From Petaurus breviceps papuanus (taxonomy: Eukaryota > Chordata > Mammalia > Diprotodontia > Petauridae): a stretch of DNA of 64,000 nucleotides. Location of the stretch: positions 11,089,873 through 11,153,872 of the forward strand of contig JAMXIF010001183.1 of NCBI GenBank assembly GCA_028583685.1. The letters run 5' to 3'. The translations under genes were made by a program, and so were the position numbers. Positions 1 through 10,640 of the stretch are shown one piece after another; within the stretch, counting starts at the first letter, position 1, and each line of letters opens with the position of its first letter. Under the pieces are notes generated by a model that saw only the letters and a program-made list of their open reading frames with translations, was not told the origin of the DNA and did not search any database.

Positions 1-534
<534 letters not shown>

Positions 535-1058
535 TCAAATCACACTTCAAATTGCCTACAAATTTTCTTCTCTTTTCCTTTGTCCCAATTCTCACAAAAT
601 GAATGAAAAAAAATCAGGACCTAATTTTGAGATAATGCTAAAGAAAGGAGTGGTCACAGAAGGCTTGAGGAAGTTGTGATCTAGGAAATCTGCTACAAAT
701 GATGGGTTAACGAATGTCAAGACCACTAAGTAACAGTATCTGCATTTTATATACTACAAATAGAATACTTTTTGAGTTCTAACAGCTTGTCTATCAATTT
801 ATTGAGTTCATCAAAAAAGGAGAGTCTTAAACCAAAGATGTCTTAAGAGCTTTTCAAGGGAAGTAAAATTTGAAATCTATTAGTGTAGAGATTACAATCA
901 AGATATAGGAAAGCAGATTCTGGCTTGTACATTTCTGTTGAGTCACCAAGGCATCTGAACTTTGGCACTTAGGACAAACTATCAGATGTGTATAGGGTTT
1001 TATTTTACACAGTGAGTTGCACACATTTGCAAGATTCTCTTTAAGAGATGGTAGGTAT

Positions 1059-1222
1059 GGGGCGGCTAGGTGGTGCAGTGAATAGAGCACTGGCCCTGGA
1101 GTCAGGAGGACCTGAGTTCAAATCTGGCCTCAGATACTTAGCAGACACAAAAAAACTAGCCGTGTGACCTTGGGCAAGTCACTTAACCCCAAATGCCCTC
1201 CAAAAAGCAAAAAACAAAACAA
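1059..1222 (+). repeat. WSINE1-type SINE, full length
   Basis: The element runs from a tRNA-like head (ggggcggctaggtggtgcag) through the ccttgggcaagtcacttaac core to a mixed A-rich tail. It is flanked by an about 15-bp target duplication, agagatggtaggtat before it (near 1044-1058) and agagatggcaggtat after it, with one mismatch, indicating L1-type retroposition and a fairly young age. Confidence 0.9.
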
Positions 1223-1610
1223 AGAGATGGCAGGTATAAAGAAAACACTACCTGCTGCTATTTCTCAGACACCTTTTAGTGACTGTTTTGCACCAATGTT
1301 TGTACTTGACATTTTTCACATAATAAGGAAGATGCTGTGGTACCAGATCCTACTTTTTTTGGGAGGAGTGATTATTCTGAAATTATTTACTATGGGTTCG
1401 AATAATTTTTCTAACTGTAAGCCTAGATTCTAGAGTAAAATCTTTCCCAAGGGATGGTGGTGAGGCAGAATAAAGACTTAGCACACTAAATATAGGGAGA
1501 TGGAAAGAGGCAGCAGCAGGGCCAGGAGAAGGTATGTAGAACTGTCTACTCTATTTTAAAGAGAGGCAGCAAGTTCTAGGATAAAGAATACTGAAATTGG
1601 AGTCAGAGGA

Positions 1611-1706
1611 ACTTTACCATTAAGGGCTATCAAATTTGTTTCAGGTTGAATATTGGAATAGAGATGGTGGAAGAAAGCTTCTCAAAGGCTAGGGTCTTTG
1701 AAATCT
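1611..1706 (+). repeat. Copy 1 of a local direct duplication
   Basis: The segment with caaatttgtttcaggttgaa and ctcaaaggctagggtctttg recurs in modified form at 2115-2232, about 500 bp away in the same orientation and roughly 20% diverged. It may be a tandem segmental duplication or two copies of an unnamed repeat. Confidence 0.6.
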
Positions 1707-1860
1707 GAGGATTCAAATCCAAACTCTGCTGTGTACTACCTGTGAGACCCTGAGAAAATCACTTTGCCTTTTAAGTCTCAGGTTCCTGAGCTATAATTGA
1801 GACACTTAGACAAGATGATTTCTAAGGATCTCTTGTAGTTCAAAGTCTATGACCTTAGGA
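1700..1860 (+). repeat. MIR-like CORE-SINE fragment
   Basis: Degenerate tRNA-SINE body: gattcaaatccaaactctgc, then acctgtgagaccctgagaaaatcac and a cctgagctataattgag segment corresponding to the CORE/3' part. It is old and strongly diverged. Confidence 0.55.
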
Positions 1861-2114
1861 TCTGTGTCACACCAAAAATGATTTGGAAACTGTCCCTGGG
1901 ACACAGGAGTATAGTGGTGGTGGTAGTAGTGTAGGGGTAAACAGCAAAGATTAGGGTTTGAATAAGACCATTCTAGATACGGGTACCCAGTCAGGAAACG
2001 AGGAAGTCTTGGAGCTCACAGAAAGTATACTAATCTAGACTGTGCAGTGCCAGGACCATATGGCTTTTTAGAGAAGAAGGAGCTCTGGGTTTGGTCCAAA
2101 GTAAGAAAATTGTC

Positions 2115-2232
2115 AACTTTGCCACTAAGAGGAGGATTAATTGATGGTTATCCAATTTGTTTCAGGTAGAATACTTGGAACAAAGAAGGTGGAAGGGGAA
2201 GAAAGTTTCAAAGGCTAAAGTCTTTGGAATCT
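2115..2232 (+). repeat. Copy 2 of a local direct duplication
   Basis: This is the partner of 1611-1706: the shared core is ccaatttgtttcaggtagaa and tcaaaggctaaagtctttgg. It carries a few short insertions relative to copy 1. Confidence 0.6.
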
Positions 2233-2329
2233 CCATGAGGGCAGGGTACATAACCACATAACCATCACCATCAAAACAGGAAGGTCGAAGTCTAGAGTGA
2301 TAAGTCTTTGGTGGTAATATGGGAAAGTT

Positions 2330-2568
2330 CAGTGGTGTGCTGGACTCAGTTTATTCTGGCTTCTAAGGGTTGACTGCTGAATTTTCAATGTGAGCATTTA
2401 TATCATGGAAATCAGTAAATGTTCTAAATCAGGACTTGATTTATTGTTTTCTCAATCAATTAAGAAAGTGATGGAGAAAATTCAATGCAGATTAAACTTA
2501 GAAGTATGTCTTGGGTACATTTCTCCACTAGAGATCTGGTTGTTAAATATTTAACCAGCATCTCCCTG
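2330..2568 (+). repeat. hAT-like MITE, copy 1
   Basis: The element starts cagtggtgtgctgg and ends ccagcatctccctg, imperfect terminal inverted repeats. It shares long internal stretches (gcagattaaactta, tggttgttaaatattta) with a second copy at 27246-27486. It is too short to code for a transposase, so it is a non-autonomous element. The flanks show a weak 8-bp duplication (ggaaagtt and ggaaaggg). Confidence 0.6.
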
Positions 2569-2794
2569 GAAAGGGTTCTTTTCATGTAGGGGGTGGAAGG
2601 CAAAGACAATGCTGCCCCTCTTTTCTAGGTTAATAGCTTCAGTCTTTAGGGTGTAGGAGGCAACTATTAAGTTAGCTGAGTGCCAAGAAAAAAAGACTTA
2701 TGGGGGAGTAGAGAATTGGAGATACAGGAAAGCCTACTTTGTACATAGGGTGTCTGGACTTTCAAAGTCTTCAGTGGTTTCCTATTACTTCAAG

Positions 2795-2870
2795 GGAAGT
2801 GGTTCTTAATCTTTTTTGTATCACTGACTCCTTTGGCAGTCTGGTAGATTTTATTTTCCCCTCTAATGTT
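2795..2870. repeat. DNA-transposon-like fragment
   Basis: The stretch gtggttcttaatcttttttg and tcctttggcagtctggtaga resembles a widespread mammalian DNA-transposon end. Only about 75 bp is recognisable and the family is uncertain. Confidence 0.35.
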
Positions 2871-2999
2871 TGCAAATGCAAACCTGCCAAAGTTTGTGTA
2901 GCTTTCAAAAAACCAGGGCGAGCTCCATGCTGGGATGAAGCATTGGTGTAGCACTGTGGTAGAGGGCCTGGTAGTAAAACCCTTTAAAAATACGTTTTT

Positions 3000-3234
3000 G
3001 TTGTTCAGTCAGTTTTTGGTTATGTCTGCCTCTTCATGACACAATTTGGGGTTTTCTTGGCAAGGATACTGGAGTCGTTTGCCATTTCCTTCTCCAGCTC
3101 ATTTTACAGGTGGGGAAACTGAGGCAAAGAGGGCTAAGTGACTTGCTCAGGATTACACAGTTGGTAAGTATCTGGGGTCAAATTTGAACTCAGGTCTTCC
3201 TGACTCCAGGCAAGGTACTCTATCCACTGCCCCC
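3000..3234 (-). repeat. MAR1-type CORE-SINE, near full length
   Basis: Read on the minus strand it runs from a tRNA-like head (gggggcagtggatagagtac) through the CORE to an RTE-like tail ending in caacaa. The plus strand shows gttgttcagtc, then ggcaaggatactggagtcgt and aactcaggtcttcctgactc. It is moderately diverged. Confidence 0.85.
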
Positions 3235-4509
3235 TAAAAACAGGCAACACTGAACAATGACTAGTAAAATGGCCTCAGAATCAGGAACTCCTGGCTGTAT
3301 GATCCTAGCAAGTCCACACACACTCTAAACAACTCTCTAAGACTGTAAAATAGAGTAGGCACTCACTTGCATTTTCTTCCTAGGCAGTTCCTATACCAAA
3401 GAAATCTCAAGTCAATCTCAAGTCTAGATCCCTGTGGACTCCTCCCCCCAAGCAAAAAAAAAAATCCCAAACAAAAGACTAATGGAAAACATTCAAAGGT
3501 TGGATACTGTTTTCAGGGAGTAGGAAACTGTCTGCTTTGTTTTCAGCAGAGAGTAAGAAGGGTAATGAAGATTGGAAGTTCAAGGGTATGATTGTGGAGA
3601 GGGGTAGATGGTAGCCCTTTTGTGCCTCAGATGGCTTGTTCCCCAGACTAATGAGAAACAAAAAGATTTCTAATACCAAGGGAAGCATGACTAAAATCCT
3701 CCAAGTCTTACTCCAATTTCAGAATTACAATTCAGGGCCAGCCACCCCACAGCTGCCAACTTGCAATGGGCCATCTGCCGGCACAAGTCGACTATTGTGC
3801 CTAATGTCTGAGTCTAGAAGTGTTCGCAAAAAGGCGCTGGCGGAGGCATCTTAACTATGCCCCTGCTTTTGTGGGGTCCAACATATGTGTATAACCCAAA
3901 GATCATAACCTGCTGCTGGTGTTCAAAAGTGAGGAGGCAGAACGGTCCAATTTTAAATATGACTGCAATGAAGCAACCTAGCTTAGCATTCCCTATGAGC
4001 TCTATTTAACTGGAAAGTTAAATTTATTTAACAGCCTAGTTAAAATGAAAATTTATTTAGTGTTAATAATATGATAGAATATTCATTGTGGAATTTCTCA
4101 AATGACCTTAAACACTGGAAAATGTATTGAATAGCATTTAATTTGGATTCTTTAGCTGAATAAAGGTTTAGCTGGCATTTGAACCCAGGAAGTCCAGGAA
4201 GGTGTTTAAGGCCTAATGCTTAGTTGGTACAATTGTGTTGGCTTCTCTTCTTTAAGGTCCCTTAACAATCCCCTCTCCCACATCTCCTCCACCCCTCCTC
4301 TACCCCTAATTCCACATGGTTTAACAGATGAAGAGCTTAATCCCTATTTAAATACCTGGAGCTTACTGTCAAAATCTGACAGTGCATGCATGTTGTGACT
4401 GAATGAGTCCAAAATGACATAAACTTCTAAACAATGAAAATGAGCCTCTGGTTTTCTAAGATATCTCTCTCTGTCTCTGTCTCTCTCTATGTGCACACGT
4501 GCCACTTTC

Positions 4510-4715
4510 CAGCCTACTGAGTGGAAAGAGGGAGTCAGGAGATACAAGTTCAAATCTTAGCCCTGACACTTAACAGTGAATGACCAGGGATGACAGTCAC
4601 TTAAGTTTTCTGAGTCTTTGTTTATTATTATCCTCATCTTGTGAAATGAGGATAAATGATACACATGTGATAGCTACCTCATAGGGTTGTAGATATTTGT
4701 TCTGTATTGTAGACT
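4510..4715 (+). repeat. MIR-like CORE-SINE
   Basis: A tRNA-related body (gggagtcaggagatacaagt) is followed by a core with tcctcatcttgtgaaatgag and ctacctcatagggttgtaga, the conserved 3' core of MIR-like SINEs. Diverged. Confidence 0.65.
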
Positions 4716-4991
4716 AACAATCTGTAGGTTAAAAAAATTCTACAAAAATATAAGTTATTATTATTTTAGTGAAGACATTGAGTCTGTTTATAATAACTTC
4801 TAAGACAACGTGTTACGCTGAAAAAGAGAAAGGATTAGAAGCATATTCTTTTATTATCTCATGAGGTTCGATCTTAGCCTGTTCCTAGGTACTACTGTGT
4901 GATGAATTAAGTTCATTCATATTTATTGTGCCAGTAAAAGAACTAAACCTGAAAACCAATCAAGAGACTATCTGATTATAACATACAAATG

Positions 4992-5527
4992 TGTAATGGA
5001 AATGCAAATTTAAAGATCTTCCCTGCCCCTAGGCTAAAGTGCACCTGGAGCCTGGAGTGGGAGGCTTGTTTTTCAGTAGATACTTTTTGATTGGCCAGTG
5101 GGTCCAAAAGGTTGTTACATTCTCTGAGCCAGGAGAAGGCTATATAAGCCCTGATGTGTAGCTTTGTTTTGGGGCTCACTTTGAGAAGTGTTCTGTGATT
5201 TGATATGGATTCTGGGAAGCCGTTGTCCTGAGCCCCCCGGCTTTGAAAAAACCCAGATGTTGAAACCCAGATGTTGACCGGGTATGGATGTAATGGTTGG
5301 ACAGTTTGAAATCTGTCTACTAGATCTGTTTCTGTCTTGATAATTCTGTCTATGTACTTTGAAGTTCGGGGTGCTGACCTTTTCCCCTGAACAAGGTAAA
5401 TGATATATGTCTGACTGATTAAAGTAAGCTTGTTAACCCATTTTGAGTTGCTTTTCTTTAACAAAGCAGATCTAAGAACCTGTATTGGCAGCAAACCCTG
5501 AGGACGCTTGGGGTGCTTGCTGCTACA
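4992..5527 (+). mobile_element. Solo LTR of an endogenous retrovirus
   Basis: A 536-bp unit begins TGTAATGG and ends GCTACA, so it has TGTA/TACA terminal inverted bases. It is flanked by a perfect 5-bp target duplication AAATG (4987-4991 and 5528-5532). A TATA box (tatataag, 5141-5148) and a polyadenylation-type ATTAAA (5418-5423) lie in the order expected for U3-R-U5 on the plus strand. No internal retroviral region follows, so this is a fossil left by LTR-LTR recombination. The 5-bp duplication fits several retrovirus classes; the family is not identified. Intact terminal bases and duplication suggest moderate age. Confidence 0.82.
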
Positions 5528-5577
5528 AAATGATAGTTCCCTTAATTTTTTTTTTGTACTAGGGTTAGAGCACGCAT

Positions 5578-5599
5578 TTAGGGTTAGGGTTAGGGTTAG
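5578..5599 (+). repeat. Short interstitial telomere-like repeat
   Basis: Three perfect TTAGGG units plus TTAG lie in a row. A degenerate unit (tagggttag) lies just upstream at about 5560. The array sits about 50 bp beyond the solo LTR. Confidence 0.85.
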
Positions 5600-5777
5600 T
5601 ACATTGGGATAGGGGATTTTCTAAGAGGGAATTCCTTCTGGAAGTGCTATTTTGTACCTGTCCTACAACTAGAGTGTTGCCCAAAGTCCCATAGCCAATA
5701 TGTGTCAGACACAGGATTTGAACTCTGATCTTCCTCTGAGGATGGCTCTTTAAAGGACTCCTATGTGCTACCTAGAT

Positions 5778-6005
5778 CTAAGTTCAAATCCAGCCTCAGA
5801 GACTTATTACCTGTGTGACCCTGGGCAAGTCATTTAACCTTTGTTTGCCTCAGTTTCTTCCTCTGTAAAATGGGGATACAACCAACCATCCAGAGCTGTT
5901 GTGAGCATCAAATGAGATGATGATTGTAAAGTGTAAGCTTAGTACAGTACCAAGCACACAGTAAGCACCATAGAAATGCTAGCTATTGTTTTTATCGTTA
6001 CTATT
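5778..6005 (+). repeat. MIR-like CORE-SINE
   Basis: Clear SINE body: gttcaaatccagcctcagag, tgtgtgaccctgggcaagtc, tttgcctcagtttcttcctc, then gagctgttgtgagcatcaaa and tagtacagtaccaagcacac of the 3' core. Flanking sequence at 5690-5775 and 6008-6058 looks like an older MIR3-type element it may have entered. Confidence 0.75.
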
Positions 6006-6268
6006 ACCCATGTCTTCCAGACTCTGAGGCTGGTTCTTTATCTACTAATGCTGCCCCTATACACTGGTTAAAATGGATTTTATCAACTTTGGTATTAACT
6101 TCTACCCTATACTATAGAGAATAACCCAGCCAAGCCTTCTCAGTGATTCTTCTTCAAGAAAGGGCTTTCCAAATGTGCTAGGGACCTTCCTCTAGGTCTC
6201 CCAAAATGATGTTGTTATGAATGTAGCCAAAAGGTGCTTAATCTCTAATTTCTCTGGTATTCTATTGC

Positions 6269-6493
6269 AGAAGTTCTCAAAATATGATCTGGAGACTCCT
6301 GGGGATCTCTGAGACACTTTTTAGAAGCCCGTGAGGTCAGAACTATTTTTATAAAGATACTAAGATGTTTTAATTCCTAATATAGTAAATAATGATAACT
6401 ATAGCCCACATAAACACAAGTTCTTTGGGAAGTCGTCAATAATTTTTAAGGGTGTAAAGGGATCTTAAAAGCAAAATGTTGGAGAACCACTGG
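6269..6493 (+). repeat. hAT-like MITE
   Basis: The element is bounded by cagaagttctcaaa and ggagaaccactgg, the inverted ends of a widespread mammalian hAT group. The internal caataatttttaagggtgta segment is also typical of that group. Flanks ttctattg and gtctagtg match at six of eight positions, consistent with an aged 8-bp duplication. Confidence 0.6.
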
Positions 6494-6549
6494 TCTAGTG
6501 GTTAGGATTCACTGCTCTTACTGCCATGGCCTTGATTTAAGTTCTAGCC

Positions 6550-6690
6550 AGGGAAGGTATCTGGGAGGCAGCTTGGTGTATGGGCAAAGAAAGGTAGCCT
6601 CAGAGTCAAGAAGAACTGGTTTCAAACCCACTTCTCACCCACACTGGCTGTGTGACTCTAGGAAGTCACTTCTTTGTGTGCTGGCCACCT
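6550..6690 (+). repeat. MIR-like SINE fragment
   Basis: A degenerate tRNA-related region with cagagtcaagaagaactggt and ggctgtgtgactctaggaag. Only the 5' half is recognisable. Confidence 0.55.
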
Positions 6691-7231
6691 CTCTAATGTC
6701 ATGAGGGCCATGACCTCTTCAACTGGGAATGGCCTATACACATAAAATCCCAGGTCTAGTCCTGAATCCTGAGATACAAACGTTCCTCATTGACCTCACT
6801 GGTTAAGGTCAAAAGCCACAGAAAGCTATATTTTTGAGTATTAGGCAGAGTAGAAGAACTGAAACTGGGATTTCAACAATAGAGTGAACTCAGAAATCAA
6901 GAATTCTCCCAACCAATTCAGGTTAGGACTTCCATTGTAATTTATAGTCTTGGAGAGCTGAACAGAACATTTGGTCAGGGTTAAATGTTTGAGGCAAGAC
7001 ACGATCCTAGTATTTCTAGCTTCTAGACTAGTATTTATGCCTAATGCACAATGCTTCGCATTTTCAACATTATTATTAAATAATGCCAACAAGAGGGCAT
7101 GCAATCTAAATAACAAAGATTAACTAGGGAAACAACAACATGATTAAAAAGTGCTATGGGGGTGATCTGAAACATATTTCAACACTGTAGAAACTCAGTT
7201 GCTATATAAACTGTGATGTATATGTCCCAAG

Positions 7232-7472
7232 AGCAGCTAAGTGGTACAGTGGAGAGTTCTAGGCCTGGAGTCAGGAAGATTCATCTTCCCAAGTTCAAGT
7301 TGGCCTCAGATACTTATTAACTGTGTGACCCTGCGCAGGTCACTTAACTCTGTTTGCCTCAGTTTCTTCATCTATAAAATGAGCTGCAGCAGGAAATGCA
7401 AACTACTCTATCTTTGTCAAGAAAATCCCACATGGGGTCACAAAGAGTTGGACGTGCTTGAAATGACTAAAA
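7232..7472 (+). repeat. MAR1-type CORE-SINE, full length
   Basis: Head gcagctaagtggtacagtgg, core tgtttgcctcagtttcttca, and tail ggggtcacaaagagttggac with gaaatgacta. Flanked by an about 11-bp duplication, atatgtcccaag at 7220-7231 and atatgcccaag at 7473-7483. It contains an internal partial repeat of the aagattcatcttcc segment. Confidence 0.88.
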
Positions 7473-7924
7473 ATATGCCCAAGTCATTTAGAGACTAAAT
7501 TATCTTCATAGTTCGTTCTCTAAACATCTGCCTTGAGTTATAATTTGAAGGACATCTGTTGGACATCTGTTATGTACAAAAAGGAATAAGACTAGCCCAA
7601 GGTCACATAGTCAGTGAAGAACAGAATGCCCATCTCTATCAGTGTAAGATCTGAAAAGACAAAGCTGTTAACAGGAATCTTAAAAACTGAATTTTCATCC
7701 TCTAGGCTTAGTTTTCAAAATCTACCTGATTTCTCACAGAGGGGAAATGTAAGCTATTTTTAGTGACTAGAGAACTAAAGCATATGCTAGGAAGCTTTGG
7801 TCTTTGAACAAATCCCTTCATTTCATGAGGATTTAGTTTCTCTGTGGCTCCCTATAAATGAAGAATATTGTAGCTTGCATTAGAGAGCAGGGATTAAGCA
7901 AGCTTTTTGCTTGCCACTTTTTGA

Positions 7925-8125
7925 AGACCCTAGTATCCTAGATTCAATACATGCTATTGGAGGTAGAAGGAATCTTAAGAGTTTGTCTAGTTTACTGATA
8001 TCCATAGAAATTAAGTTACTTGGCCATAGTCACACAGCTAGTTGGCAGAAGATCCAAGACTGGAACCCAGCACTCCTGGCTCCCAGGACAATGCTCTTCT
8101 GACTACACCATGCTGCCTCCTCAAA
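7925..8125 (+). repeat. MIR3-like repeat
   Basis: A degenerate element with ttggaggtagaaggaatctt, tggccatagtcacacagcta and tctgactacaccatgctgcc, the pattern of an ancient mammalian SINE. A further such stretch lies at about 8335-8470. Confidence 0.5.
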
Positions 8126-8334
8126 GTACCAAATGGAATGCACATAGCCCCACACTGCACCTTTGGGATTTGTGCCAAGGATTATGATGATCTTTGGATC
8201 AATTCTGGGGCAGGTTGTGGCAGGCTAGAGGCAGAGAGGAGGAAGTCTTACCTTCTTTGTATCAGGCTTTGATTATAATGAAAATAAAAATGATCTGGGT
8301 AAGATTACAACTAAAATCTTGTAATTCACAGGTT

Positions 8335-8470
8335 CCTCATACTCAGAGCCAGGAGGGACTTTAGAGATGATCATGTCCAAATGTTTCATTATTTTTCAGA
8401 TTATTAAAGTGAAGCCTAGAGAAAGGAAGCAATTTGCCCAAGGTCACAGTCACATTTAACTTCAATAAAG
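8335..8470 (+). repeat. MIR3-like repeat fragment
   Basis: ccaggagggactttagagat and gaagcaatttgcccaaggtc match the same old repeat type as 7925-8125. Confidence 0.5.
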
Positions 8471-9101
8471 ACACATATACTGACAGCACCTAATATGAAT
8501 TTTTTTCCTAATTTTTGTCCCTAATGTTTATACTTGAATTGTGTCAGGAAGTGACAATTGCTATGTCTTCAGGGCTAGTTTCTTTCAGAAACAATTTTTT
8601 TTTTTACACGAAGTGGAAGTGAGAGTTAATAAAGAGGGATGAATACCTTTCCTGGTTACTGAATGAAGATTTCTTCTGTGTTAGTGTGCTGCTTAGCCCA
8701 TAAGCATGGGTTTAACCTGTGTTGTTTTGGAAAAACAAGGAACTGAGCCACAAGATTCACTATAAATAGATCTGTCCTCTGTGGGCTCAATTTACTGGAA
8801 CTGCTGTTGTATTCCTTTCAAGGTGAAGTAAGCTGTAAGGATGCTCTGAGTACTGCAGCTTTCATAAGCTTTATTGAATAACAAACTCCAAGGAGACATT
8901 TTCAGAGGAAACAGCATAGATATTCCACAATGAAGTTCTCCTTTTCCATCCTGATGCTCCATTAACACAAACAATAGACATTACCAATCAGGGAGGTGAT
9001 TGATTACCTGCCTTTCCTCTTTGGGGGCTGTTATTGGCTCTGTAGAAACAGGGATCAGAATGGGCGTTACCTATCAATCACTCACACCCTAAGGCAGGTG
9101 A

Positions 9102-9124
9102 TGTGTGTGTGTGTGTGTGTGTGT
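9102..9124 (+). repeat. (TG)n microsatellite
   Basis: Uninterrupted TG dinucleotides, about 11-12 units. Confidence 0.95.
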
Positions 9125-9240
9125 GATGTCTGTCCTGAGTGTAGTTTCTAACTATAATTGGCAATCTCTTCCTTAGAAGATATTAATGAATGATATTGCA
9201 ACATGGATACAATAATATCACCCCTAAAGAGTTACAAATA

Positions 9241-9395
9241 GGGGCGGCTAGGTGGCACAATGAATAGAGCACCGGCCCTGGAGTCAGGAGGACCTGAGTT
9301 CAAATCTGGCTTCAGATGCTTAACATAAAAACTAGCGGTGTGACCTTGGGCAAGTCACTTAACCCCAACTGACCTCCAAAAACCAAAAAAAAAAA
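9241..9395 (+). repeat. WSINE1-type SINE, full length
   Basis: A complete SINE from ggggcggctaggtggcacaa to an A-tail, flanked by a near-perfect 12-bp duplication agttacaaatag (9230-9241 and 9396-9407). Low divergence from other copies suggests a recent insertion. Confidence 0.92.
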
Positions 9396-9534
9396 AGTTA
9401 CAAATAGTAGCTATTTTGCACGAATAGGTAAAAATTCAGAGGTACATGCTCAAAATTTCTTAGAATTTTAAGCGAACACCTTGATGAACACAAAACTACT
9501 TACAATGGATTTCCCTCTCTCTGGTTACTATGAG

Positions 9535-9700
9535 GAATGAATGATTGATTGAATGATAAAAATACATTCACTAAGTGTTTCCTATGTTCCAAGCACTCTC
9601 ATAAGCACTGGGATAGAAATATAAAAGCAAAGCAGGCTTGCTTCCAAGGAACTCTCATTCTAATGGGGGAAGCCAACACATAGACTACTTTAGCTGCAAG
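9535..9700 (+). repeat. Interspersed repeat of the 'tgtgccaggcac' family
   Basis: cactaagtgtttcctatgtt, ccaagcactctcataagcac and ctctcattctaatgggggaa match a dispersed family seen at least eight times in the window. The family name is not certain. Confidence 0.5.
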
Positions 9701-10500
9701 TCAGATGGAAAATGCAGGGGTCCTTAGGTTGCAGATCAAATCATAGTGCATCTTCATTAATTTTATTTGCACTGATAAAGCCATATCCATTTCAGAATTG
9801 AGCCGTCTGGCAGTTTCAAGGACTTTCATGGCAAGAACTTTCTTTGCTAGGTCTTCAGTAGCTTTGGCTGGTAGAGGTAAGAGCTGCAGAAGCAGCAGAA
9901 ACAATCATTAGGTCAACATTTCCACAGGAGGTTTCTCCTAACGATGGAAGTGGGGACCAGGCTGGAAGTCAGGCTTGGGATCTGAGTGGTATTGCTATTC
10001 TTGGAACTCCTGATCTCAGTGTCCTGGGCTGTCTCCATTGAAGTCTGAGGAGAGGTGGTGGCCAAGAAGATGATGGCAGTGATTTGAATCAACATGTACA
10101 TTATGTTTCCTGTCTCTCTCAGGGAGACTCATTGCTTTACCTAGGTTGGATTAGGTAGGAATCTGCTGGCATTTAGTGGGTATGAAAGGCCCTTTCTCCA
10201 TGGGGGTCGCCCTCTGGGATGATGGATAGGTTAGAAGCAAGCCCAGTATTCTTGGAGGCATGGCTATTCATGGAGCTCTTGGGCTTTTCTCCTCATTGAT
10301 GGATGCTAGTCAATGGTCTGTGTTGATGGTGAGAATGGCAGATCATCGGGGTTACTTCCCTCAGTAATGGCTACTGAGGACAGGCTGGAAGCAGGGTTAC
10401 TATTCTGGGGGACCCTGCAAGTGCCAGGGCTCTCAAGTTCAGAGTCCTGGGTTATCTCCATTTTGACTTGATCACAGGTAGTGGTTAGGATGGTAGTCTA
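9700..10500 (-). pseudogene. Coding-like relic of unknown origin, with internal duplication
   Basis: The minus strand has short open frames here. One reads LAKKVLAMKVLETARRLNSE followed by MDMALSVQIKLMKMHYDL and ends at 9701; another (10101-9913) reads TTSPQTSMETAQDTEIRSSK. A second, diverged copy of the latter pattern (TQDSELESP, NSNPASSLSS) appears at about 10495-10375, so the region contains a roughly 410-bp repeat unit. The frames do not join and no splice sites were worked out. It may be an old processed pseudogene or an unnamed repeat; I do not recognise the protein. Confidence 0.25.
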
Positions 10501-10640
10501 CTGTACCATTGAATTGTCTAATGAACTTTGTACTTATCTATTAAGTCTCTACTATGTGTCAAGTATCGGGCTTAGTGTCATGGGGATACAAAGAATCTGT
10601 CCTCATGGGTATACAACCACTTTCTCATTTACTGTCTGCA
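10500..10640 (+). repeat. Interspersed repeat of the 'tgtgccaggcac' family, fragment
   Basis: tattaagtctctactatgtg, tcaagtatcgggcttagtgt and catggggatacaaagaatct match the same family as 9535-9700. Confidence 0.45.

Noticed and set aside
1059-1130. tRNA-like sequence at SINE heads
   Set aside because: It is the tRNA-derived promoter of WSINE1 and MAR1 elements; no stand-alone tRNA gene was seen.
4976-5494. Open frame of 172 codons on the minus strand
   Set aside because: It lies antisense within the solo LTR and shows no recognisable domain.
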